Source of the DNA: Sulfuricellaceae bacterium
Lineage (GTDB): Bacteria; Pseudomonadota; Gammaproteobacteria; Burkholderiales; Sulfuricellaceae
Length of the DNA stretch: 64,000 bases
Assembly: GCA_030690895.1 (NCBI GenBank)
Contig: JAUYFQ010000086.1
Span: forward strand, 1-64,000
Direction of reading: 5' to 3'
Numbering within the stretch: position 1 is the first letter of the stretch; each line of letters begins with the position of its first letter. The position numbers were made by a program, and so were the translations under genes. This document shows positions 46,065 through 54,500 of the stretch, piece by piece. The notes beneath the pieces were generated by a model. That model saw nothing but the letters and a program-made list of their open reading frames with translations, had not been told where the DNA came from and did not search any database.

Positions 46065-46538
46065 TTATTCATTTTTTGTGTCATTTTCATGCCCTTCGAC
46101 AAGCTCAGGGCAAACGGGTTGGATGCCCCGATCATGGCAAGCCTGTCGAGCCACAAGAATCTCCTGAGCAAAGCCGAAGGGCTCAGGGCGAATGGTGGGT
46201 TGTACGCCGGTGGTTATTGGTAAATCCGTTCGTGCTGAGCTTGTCGAAGCATGGGCGGATTTGCTACGCGCCAACCTTGAAACCTCACCCCAGTCACCGC
46301 GCATCATGGCTTCCTTCTTTTTGCGGCTCCAGCCTTTGATTTGCATCTCGGCATTCAGAGCTTCTTCCCGTGTTGCGCACTCTTGCACCCATGCCAATTC
46401 GACTGGACGACGCGTTGCGGTATAGCCATCGCATTCGCCGCATTGATGCTGGCCGATACGGTATTCCAGATTGTCGGTGTGGCCTGTGTAATACGAGCCA
46501 TCGGCACAACGAAGGATATAAACCCAGAATGGTTTCAT
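46065..46538 (-). CDS. GIY-YIG nuclease-domain protein
   Basis: A 157-residue protein with a small GIY-YIG nuclease domain of the UPF0213/YhbQ type in its first ~90 residues: VYILRCADGSYYTGHT carries the two aromatic motifs, followed by ELAWVQECATREEALNAE and a basic GWSRKKKEAM stretch. The rest is not a conserved domain: STSSARTDLP, EPFGFAQEILVARQ and CPELVEG are translations of three REP-like elements, so the C-terminal tail was built by repeats. It is 12 bases upstream of hsdS. Stand-alone GIY-YIG proteins often occur near REP repeats and may help move or trim them; that role is unproven. Confidence 0.8.
   Translation of the reverse strand: MKPFWVYILRCADGSYYTGHTDNLEYRIGQHQCGECDGYTATRRPVELAWVQECATREEALNAEMQIKGWSRKKKEAMMRGDWGEVSRLARSKSAHASTSSARTDLPITTGVQPTIRPEPFGFAQEILVARQACHDRGIQPVCPELVEGHENDTKNE
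46091..46258. repeat. Cluster of three REP-like elements at the 3' end of the GIY-YIG gene
   Basis: Copies at 46091-46118, 46161-46193 (diverged) and 46226-46258 share the core with those in hsdM and hsdS. They are all in frame with the GIY-YIG gene and make up its C-terminal coding region. Confidence 0.8.
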
Positions 46539-46548
46539 TGCTAGGCAA

Positions 46549-46576
46549 GCCCTTCGACAAGCTCAGGGCGAACAGG
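46549..46576. repeat. REP-like element upstream of the GIY-YIG gene
   Basis: A further copy of the REP core in the 81-base gap between the toxin gene and the GIY-YIG gene, close to the GIY-YIG start codon. Confidence 0.8.
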
Positions 46577-46619
46577 CTGAAATTCGTGTGATCTCATTAC
46601 ACCACCAACCCCTCACCCA

Positions 46620-46955
46620 TCATCCCGCCCTCACCAGCGCCACAACGGCTTCCACGACCTTTAGTTGCGCTTCGGCATGGAGTTCGCCTGCAATACGGCG
46701 AAACAGGCTTTCATGCGCCGTAAAGAGTTTGCCGGGGCGCGCGTAGCTCGCCCGCTGGAGACTGCCGCTGGCAAAATCCCCCTCCGCCAACTCGACTGCG
46801 CGGGGGTCGGCATAGGGGTTGCTGGTAATCTGGCACAGCACCCAGTCTCCGCGCCCGGCATCGGCCAGGATCATGGCGGGGCGCAGCTTCTGGGCGGAAA
46901 GATCGAAAAAGGGGAAAGGCAACAGAATTACTTGACGGCTTGCAAATGCGCCCAT
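46620..46955 (-). CDS. PemK/MazF-type toxin (growth inhibitor)
   Basis: A 111-residue PemK/MazF-like toxin, an mRNA-cleaving ribonuclease in this family. It begins with the RQVILLPFPFFDLSAQKLRP motif (beta strand, then the conserved arginine-proline) and has the CQITSNP segment characteristic of MazF/PemK. The ATG follows a GAGGAG ribosome binding site and overlaps the end of the antitoxin gene by 28 bases, the usual antitoxin-first arrangement. It sits inside the hsd island and may stabilise it. Confidence 0.85.
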   Translation of the reverse strand: MGAFASRQVILLPFPFFDLSAQKLRPAMILADAGRGDWVLCQITSNPYADPRAVELAEGDFASGSLQRASYARPGKLFTAHESLFRRIAGELHAEAQLKVVEAVVALVRAG

Positions 46956-47143
46956 GCCTGCTCCTCTTCATCACGCAACCAATCCACGCCCAGCGAGGAT
47001 TCGCTCAGCCCCAGCCCACAGAGCGTTTCGTCTGTAGGCGCGATAAAGGTCACCAGCACCTGCTGGGGGGAATCCAGCGGCACCGGCTCCGAAAATTTCA
47101 GCATCCCATTGGGCGCTAAAACCGCTTCCAGCGTAGTCATCAT
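46928..47143 (-). CDS. Antitoxin of the PemK/MazF-type pair
   Basis: A 71-residue acidic protein that should neutralise the toxin encoded directly downstream. The N-terminal half forms short beta strands (LEAVLAPNGMLKFSEPV, VLVTFI) like AbrB- or DUF2281-like DNA-binding antitoxins, and the acidic tail (WLRDEEEQAWAHL) is the likely toxin-binding part. The ATG at 47143 has an AGGAGAT site six bases upstream. Position and overlap with the toxin support the call; the family is not fixed by sequence alone. Confidence 0.75.
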   Translation of the reverse strand: MMTTLEAVLAPNGMLKFSEPVPLDSPQQVLVTFIAPTDETLCGLGLSESSLGVDWLRDEEEQAWAHLQAVK

Positions 47144-47211
47144 GCTTGATCTCCTTGTTTCTTGACTGTTTTATTATAGGCTGATTCAGCATCGGCAAAA
47201 TGATTCAAGGC

Positions 47212-47301
47212 TCACGCCACCAACGCCTCATCCATCAACCCGTCGAGCTGATTGCCAAACACCGCCCACACTTTCTGCGCGGTCTTGAGTTCGGCCACCC
47301 C
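47212..47301 (-). pseudogene. Chimeric hsdS/hsdR remnant
   Basis: An out-of-context coding scar of about 30 codons. Its first part (GVAELKTAQK) is the HsdS spacer: 29 bases at 47273-47301 match 45496-45524 in hsdS with one difference. Its second part (KVWAVFGNQLDGLMDEALVA and stop) is the very end of HsdR: the CCAAACACCG...CCACACTTTCTGC text at about 47255-47278 matches 48620-48643. The two meet at the shared TTTCTGC, so it is a fusion scar of a lost hsdS and hsdR pair, in a reading frame unrelated to its neighbours. It overlaps the end of the AAA gene upstream. Confidence 0.75.
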
Positions 47302-47309
47302 CTTATCAT

Positions 47310-48497
47310 TCACCACTCCACCCCCAGCCAGCCCACGCGGTCATCCTTTGGCGGCCAGGTTCCCTCGGCGACCCGCTGGGCATACCAATGGTGCATGGCG
47401 GCATCATCGATGGCGTATTCGCCGCGAGCCGATTTCCACACCATGCTGGGTTGGCGGTTGCGCAGCGCTTCCATGGCTTTTTGCGCCATGGCGCGGGTGA
47501 TGGCTCCATCGGTCTTTTCACTGTAGAAGCGCAAGGCCTCGGCGTCGTAGGGGCGAAAACGCGCGCCCTGCTCCAACATGCGCCAGATCACCGTCTGCTC
47601 CACAGGGCGCAGCGCGAGGAAGTCGCTTTCCATCTGCTGTCGATCTTGTTCCAGACGCTGGTGAGCCAGTTCCACCAATACCGGTTCGAGGTGGCGCTCC
47701 GCGCCCGTGCCGAAGGGGCTGAGGGCTTGCCCCAGGATGTCGATGAAAAACTGCGGGCGGTGTCCCAAGGTCTGAAAGGCGCGAGCCAACAGGGGCTGAT
47801 CCACCGGTGCCAACTCAGGGCGCTGCCGCTCGATCAGGGTAGCCAGGTGAGCCACGAAGTCGTCGCCCAGCAGGGGCAGGTGCTTGATGCTGGAGCCGTA
47901 AAACGGCGCGGCATTGGCGTTAACCAAGCGCAGAAGCTTGTCGCGGTCTGAACCGGACATGACCAGCATCAGGTTGACCTGGCCCGGGCGATTGAGCTGG
48001 TCACGCGCGGATTTCAGCGCCGTCATGGCATTTTCGCCGGCCTCGCTGGTCAGGCTGTGTTGGGCTTCGTCGATGATCAGGGCCACGGGAGCCTTGGCCG
48101 ATTCGTGCAGTGCGCGCAGAGCATCGACGAGGGTTGAGCCGTCGGGATGGCCGATCTTGCTGATGTCGATTTTCAAGCTTCCCGCGATGCTGATGCTTTC
48201 TAGCCCGGCGGCCTTGGCCGCTTTGCTGATAGGATTCAATTGCCCCCGCAGGGCGCGACCGATGGCTTCGGCGATCAGTTCGCCGGGATCGCGCATTGGG
48301 GCAGCCCACAGATCAACATAGATCACGACGATGCCACGCTTTTCCAGTTCGGGCTTGAGGTCGGCCTGCAGAAAGGTCGATTTTCCGGTTCGGCGCGGCG
48401 CGGCGAGAAAAAGGCCGTTGGGGGCATCGTTAAATAGGTTGTTGCCCTGCAGGGCTTCACACATTTCTTCAGCAAGTTGGAGACGGGAAAAGTACAC
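47310..48497 (-). CDS. AAA-family ATPase inserted in the hsd locus
   Basis: A 395-residue ATP-binding protein with Walker A APRRTGKSTF (about residues 34-43) and Walker B in APVALIIDEAQHSL. It is followed by a sensor-like LMLVMSGSDRDKLL segment and a helical C-terminal winged-helix-like region (residues 300-395). It resembles ATPases of the archaeal-type AAA superfamily (ATPase_2/AAA_22) common in accessory regions; function is unknown. The only plausible start is a GTG at 48497. It lies 70 AT-rich bases after hsdR and ends on top of the hsdS/hsdR scar, so it came in by recombination. Confidence 0.75.
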   Translation of the reverse strand: MYFSRLQLAEEMCEALQGNNLFNDAPNGLFLAAPRRTGKSTFLQADLKPELEKRGIVVIYVDLWAAPMRDPGELIAEAIGRALRGQLNPISKAAKAAGLESISIAGSLKIDISKIGHPDGSTLVDALRALHESAKAPVALIIDEAQHSLTSEAGENAMTALKSARDQLNRPGQVNLMLVMSGSDRDKLLRLVNANAAPFYGSSIKHLPLLGDDFVAHLATLIERQRPELAPVDQPLLARAFQTLGHRPQFFIDILGQALSPFGTGAERHLEPVLVELAHQRLEQDRQQMESDFLALRPVEQTVIWRMLEQGARFRPYDAEALRFYSEKTDGAITRAMAQKAMEALRNRQPSMVWKSARGEYAIDDAAMHHWYAQRVAEGTWPPKDDRVGWLGVEW

Positions 48498-48567
48498 AGA
48501 AGTATCTCTAGGTATCGTGATTTAGATACAGTATATAATATAAGATATTGTTCGATACAGATAATAA

Positions 48568-51347
48568 TTACGCGACCAATTCCTCATTCATCTCATCCAT
48601 CAGCCCATCAATCTGCTCACCAAACACCGTCCACACTTTCTGCAAACCGCCCTTGCCCGCCAGCTCCGCGTAATCAAAATCCTCACGGCTGATGCTGCAA
48701 CTGCTGGCAATATGCTCTTTCATCAGCCGCAGCCATTCAGTTTGCTCGGGCGTAAAGGCGGTGGCGCGCTGGGCGTTGTGGCGGAAGATCCATTCCTGAA
48801 AGCGCTTATCGACTTGCTCACTGAAGGGTTTGAGTTCGGTTTCCAGCCCCAGTGCAAAGCGCACCAATGACACCAGATCGGTGAGCTGGCGTTTGCTGTC
48901 AGTGCCTTTCACCTGACCGACTTGTATGCGGGCATAGGCGCTCCACAGGCGCTCGGTGGTCAGCATCAGCGGCGGGCGACTGAGGGCTTCATGCAGCTCC
49001 TCGATCATGTCGAAAGTGAGCGTGCGGCGCTGGTAGGATTGCTGGTAAAAGAAGCTGAGCGCGGCAATTTCGTCTTTGTGCTGGGAGATGTAGTTGGTAA
49101 AGCTTTCGATCACCGTTTTTGCCTGCGTTTCGGCTTGCTCGCTGAAGCCGGAGAAGGTGACTTGATCGAGGTTGATGTGGTCGATGAGCTGCTCACGTTC
49201 GCGGCGGGCGGCTTCGATTTCGTCGCGCAGGGCCGGTTGGTCGAAGGGGGCGCAGGCGACGGCGACGCGTTCAGCGCGGGCCGCTTCGATTTCTTCGGGC
49301 AATAATGTTTCTTCGTTGCGGGTGATGCCCTTTTCCTTGGCGGTGGCCAGCGCAGCGGCAATGATGGCATCGGGGTTGATCGCTGCGATTAAACTTTTGC
49401 CCAGCTCTGCCACGGGGATGCCGCCGGAAATTTTTTCAATGCGGGCTTGGGCTTTATCGTCGAGCTGCTTACCCAGACGCACTAAACGATTGGCGAGCGA
49501 GAGCACGGTGTCGTCGTCGCGGTGGCCGATGGCTACGCCTTGCAGCAGGTCTTTGAGCGCCACGCCGGGCTTTTTCTCCAGCGGGCGGCTTTCTGTTTTG
49601 AGGGATTTTTCCACGCCCACGGCGTCAATCAGCACAAAGCGGGTTTTGGCGCCGTCGGCACTGTTGCTGACCCGCTTCAGGCTGTCGCCATCGAGCGAAC
49701 GCACGCCACGGCCTTTCATCTGCTCGTAGTAGCCCTTGCTGCGCACATCGCGCATGAACAGTAGCACTTCCAGCGGCTTCACATCGGTGCCGGTGGCGAT
49801 CATGTCTACGGTGACGGCAATGCGTGGGTTGTAGTCGTTGCGAAAGCTGGACAGGATGCTGTCGGTGTCTTCTTCAGCGCGGTAGGTGACCTTTTTACAG
49901 AAGGCGTTACCTTGGCCGTAAACCTCACGCAGGATGTTGATGATGTCGTCGGCGTGGCTGTCGGTCTTGGCGAAGATGAGGGTCTTGGGTACTTCTTTGC
50001 GCGCCGGGAAAATCTGCGTTTCCACAGCGGTTTTCATGGCCTGGATGACCTGGCGAATTTGGCTGACGTTGACCACGGAGCGGTCGAGCTCTTTGCCTGT
50101 GTAGGCGGTGTCCTCTTCGGTTTCGCTCCAGCGCTTTTTGCGGGTTTGCCGGTCGCGGTGGTCGACCCATTCTTTGGCTTTGAGCTCAGCGCCCTTCTGG
50201 GTGATTTCGGTTTCGATCTCATACACGTCGTAACCGACGTTGACGCCATCGGCCACGGATTGCTCGAGGTGTATTCGGCGACGATGTTTTCGTTGAAGAA
50301 GCCGAAAGTACGTTTGTCGGGCGTGGCGGTGAGGCCGATCAGGCTGGCATCGTAGTAATCCAGAACCTGCTTCCACAGGTTGTAGATGCTGCGGTGGCAT
50401 TCATCGATGATGATGAAGTCGAAGGTTTCCACCGGCACGGCCGGGTTGTAGCGCACGAACTTTTCCTGCTTGGTGGTCTGCTGGAGTTCGTTAAGCGACA
50501 CGTCTTCGGCGGACTCGTCGATAGGCTCGCCACTCAGGATGGAATACATGCGCTGGATGGTGCTGATGCATACCTGTGAATGCGGGTCGATGCTGGGCGA
50601 GGCCAGCCGCTGCACGTTGTATAGCTCAGTGAACTTGCGGGCATCATCGGGCGGCGTGTAGGCCATGAATTCCTGATGTGCCTGCTTGCCGAGGTTGCGA
50701 GTATCGACCAGAAACAAAATGCGGCGGGCAGCCCCGAATTTCAGCAGACGGTACACCGAGGTAATGGCGGTGAAGGTTTTGCCCGCGCCGGTAGCCATGT
50801 GCACCAAAGCGCGTGGCTTGTTCATTCCCAGCGATTTTTCCAGCCCGGTGACGGCGCTGATCTGGCAGTCGCGCAGATTGCGTTCGGGTAAGGCTGGCAT
50901 CTGCTCGGCCAGACGGCGGCGCAGGGTGTCGGGTTGCGACTGCCATTGCGCCAGCGTTTCGGGTTTGAAGAAGTGGAAGATTTCGCGTGAGCGTGGTGCC
51001 GGGTCGGCATTGTCGGTAAAGCGGATGATCTGGCCGGTGGCTTCAAACAGGAAACGCAGCGGGGTGTTGTCCTTACGCCATTTGAGATTGGCGGTGGCAT
51101 AGCGCTCGGTTTGATTCTCGGTAACGGTGAGATTTTCACCCGCACTATCTTTTTTGGCTTCGATCACGCCTACCGCATTGCGATTGACGAATAACACGTA
51201 ATCGGCCGGGCCGCTGTCGGTGGGGTATTCGCGCACGGCCACGCCCATCCCTGCCGCCAGATTGAGCTGCTTCATATCCTGAATGACCCAGCCAGCCTGC
51301 TCCAGCTTTTGGTCAATCTGCTGGCGTGCTTTGGTTTCTGGTGTCAT
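48568..51347 (-). pseudogene. hsdR: Type I restriction endonuclease subunit HsdR, frameshifted
   Basis: Two overlapping frames together encode a full HsdR of about 927 residues. The first (51347 down to about 50270) has the nuclease motif region (DYVLFVNRNAVGVIEAKKDS), Walker A MATGAGKTF, DEAD-like IIDECHRSIYN and GLTATP. It then breaks after NENIVAEYT into unrelated sequence. The second frame resumes with LEQSVADGVNVGYDVYEIE and has the helicase C-terminal motifs (IAVTVDMIATGTDV, YYEQMKGRGVR). The break lies near 50268-50271, where the text ACACCTCGAG appears one C short of ACACCCTCGAG. Restriction is probably off unless the base is a sequencing error or phase variation. Confidence 0.85.
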
Positions 51348-51406
51348 GCCGTAGTTTTCACCATTTCAAATTCCCGTATAACGACCCTTGCGTACCTGGT
51401 AAAACC

Positions 51407-51477
51407 GGGCATAAAGGAGAGGGGTTGTCAAATTCACCATCATTATACCCCTCTCCCTAACCCTCTCCTTTATGCCC
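51407..51477. repeat. Perfect 16-bp inverted repeat and dispersed repeat copy B upstream of hsdR
   Basis: Positions 51407-51422 are the exact reverse complement of 51462-51477, giving a large hairpin in the 215-base gap between the envelope operon and hsdR. The right arm is the start of the 21-base repeat shared with the dapA-bamC gap. No other feature was recognised in this gap. Confidence 0.8.
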
Positions 51478-51562
51478 AGCTTTACTTGTGCCCAGCATCA
51501 TCGGGTATCGGGTATGAGCATATCGCTCGACCTGAGTAGTTGTGCGTCAAGTGCCCGCAGGC

Positions 51563-54500
51563 TTACACCGTCCGCTGACCGGTCGCTCCACGTTGGTGTA
51601 GATATTCCTTGACCTGATGCAACTGCCCGAGCAACCAGCCGCCCTTCTGCCGCTTGTTGAGTGACTGTAGCTCAAGCACTGCACGTTCAACACTGATTCG
51701 CTCAGCGATCAGGTCGCGGTATATCTGGTCAGCTGTTTTCCGTCGCTTGACGGCGTCCCCGGCGTCCAGCAAAGCTTCCACGCCCTCCAGCAACTTCAGC
51801 ATCCACCCGCTCTGACGCACGATACTCATTTTTCCACGCACGACTTCCAGCGCCAGTTCGAGGTTTGATTCAATCACCTTGAGTTCGGCCTGAAAACTTT
51901 CGCGCTGCATGGCGGCTGACTGGCGCGCCAGCAGGAGTGTATCGCGCACATGCTCGGCGCACAGCAGACCGAACTCCTGAAAAGCCGCCAACTCGCGCAG
52001 TCCCTGCTCCATAGTTCCGATTTTCCCGGAACGCAACTTGTCACAGGCCTTGTAGCACGTATCCCAGGCCTGCCAGCGATAGACAAAATCCAGGCCAGTA
52101 CCCTTGATATTCTGGATGCCCATCACCCGGTTCAATATCCCTGGCGGCGTCTCGCTGCGGATAATATCGACGATGGCATCGCCGCTGGCATAAAAATCAT
52201 GGACGACCACAATCCGGCGCTTGAACCAGGTATGCAGGAGTTGGTGCAATGCTTGGTCCAAACGTTTCTGGTCAGATGGTCTGACACAAAACTCGCGAAG
52301 CGAGCCTGCGTCCCTCAGATCAAAACCATCGCCTTTTACGTTTGCCCCCTCTCCCGCTTGCGGGGGAGGGTTGTCTCGCCCGTGTGAGCAGCTTTGCTGC
52401 CACTCGCGGCGGGGACACTCCTTGCGGGTGGGGAGGGGGTTGCCTGGGAGAGGGTTAGGAGAGAGGGAAACGGGCATTTCGCCATGCCCGTTGATATGGG
52501 CAATCTGGTCGAAGAAAGCCTGATATTCGCCCAGTTCCTCATTCATGCGCTGCACGGCGGCGGCGATATCTGCGGCATATTCCTGCAAACCGCTTGCGGC
52601 TAGGCTCTCTGACAAGGACTGGGGTTGCTGCCACAGATCCAGCAAAGTGGCTGTATCGGCCAGCCCCAAGCCTTGCAGCATGGCTTGCAAGCGGCGGCGC
52701 ACAGTCTCCTCCGAGATAGCCACCCGGTAACGCCCGGCGAATGCCTGCAGTACCGCTTGTGGCGAGGTAGCATCACCCGCTTCGCTTTCCGGCCAGAGGG
52801 TCAATTGCTGGGCGAACTTGCTCCAGGCTTCTTCGATATAGCCCATCAATCCCGGCAGATTGGAGCCAATCAGAAAATGCCGGTCGGCACTGATGTCGTT
52901 CACCAGAATACCGGCAAAAACACGCGAGCGCGCCACCCGGTCGGCACGGTTATTGACCACCGTGCTAATCCACACCCCTGGCTCGGCATCCGGGTTTTGC
53001 CGGTCAAAACCCATTCGCACCCAATTACCCAGACAGCCAAAACGCTCGTTGGCTGACATGCCGTTGACAAACACCAAACGACGCCCCTGGATAGCTGCTT
53101 CAGGATAGGTCTTCAGCACCCCCAGATCGGGCACCACGCGATCGGCCATTTCCTTCAGGGCAAAATCCGGGGCAATGCCCAATTCCTGTCCCATGCGCAT
53201 GACCAGAGCGATGTTGTAGGGATGTTCATCGTAGGGAAAGCGCTGTAACACATCCGGCGTCAGCATCCCCGCTTCCAGCCAGCCTACCCGTTCCATTCGT
53301 GTCTCGTTTTCCCTTGCCGCCTCGCGCAGGATGGGCAGCATTTGTTCTTCGCTGGTAATCAGGATGGAGCGGCGCGGGATGAAATTGGTCATCACCTCAG
53401 GAATATTGATCCCCGCCGGCCCCTGCAAATCTTCATGGTCTGGGAAGGTATTGGTGATCGTGGAAATATCGTCACGCACCCAGTGCCGTTGCAGGATGCG
53501 CACGTAGGAAGGGGTGAGCGCCATGCACTCCCACAGGAAAATATCCGCGCCCAAGCCCTCGGCGTGCCGCATCACGTCGAATTGTTCCCAGATGGTCGCC
53601 TTGTCGTAGGGGCGAAACAAAAACATCTCGCGCATCTTGCCGTAGGGGTCGGCATATAGAAACATGGCCTCGCAGCCTGTGGTTTTCGATACCAGACTGT
53701 AGCCCAGCGCATTCAGCACGGCCGCCTTGATACGCTCGGTGCCGGACTTGCCGCGTGTTCCCCAGCCGCCGAGCACCAGCGGCAAATTCTCGCGCGTCTG
53801 GCGGATGCGCCGGTTGGCGTAGAGATGCTTGCCAACGAAATAGGCCAGCACCAGTGCTGTGAACACGGCAAGATCGTTAAGAGAGTTCTGGTAAACGGAG
53901 AAAAAATACTCCTCCATGCGCTGCCAGTTTTCACCCAGCGGCACGACCAGGCCAGATGCGAAAAACCGTGTCACCGCAGGGTCTGGCTGCGCCTGACCCG
54001 TGGCTGCCGCATGGGGATAAAAACGCACCTCGAAGCCGAGCTCGCGCAAGGCATGGACATAGCCGGATGGCATGGCCTGGCTGCTCTCCTGCCAGTTGCG
54101 CAGGCGCGCCAGTTGCGCGAAGCGCGTGGCCAGCAACCAGCGCGACTTGAGCTGTGCGACGATATTGCGCGGCGCTGCGACCTCCGTCACACCTTCACTG
54201 CTATACAGACGCACCTTGCCGCCCGGCACATCCAGCGTCGAAATAACATCATCGAGCAGAGGCAGGTAGGGCCGCCAGCCCGCTTCGCCCGACAGGAACA
54301 GCGGTTCGCCCGGAACCTTGGTTTCCGCCAGTTCGGCCAAAATACCGGAGGGCGCGCGCAGATTGCCGGAAAAAATCCGCCCCACTGTGTGACGAAAGGC
54401 CTGGCGTTTATCGGGAGAGGGATTGCGAAATTCGTGCAACACCCGCCAAAGACGCATACCGAACTGCTGGCCGCGCATCATCCGGGAACGCCACCGCCCT

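Noticed and set aside
41018-51347. Insertion sequence or integrase driving the island
   Set aside because: No transposase or integrase gene, and no tRNA attachment site, was found in the window.
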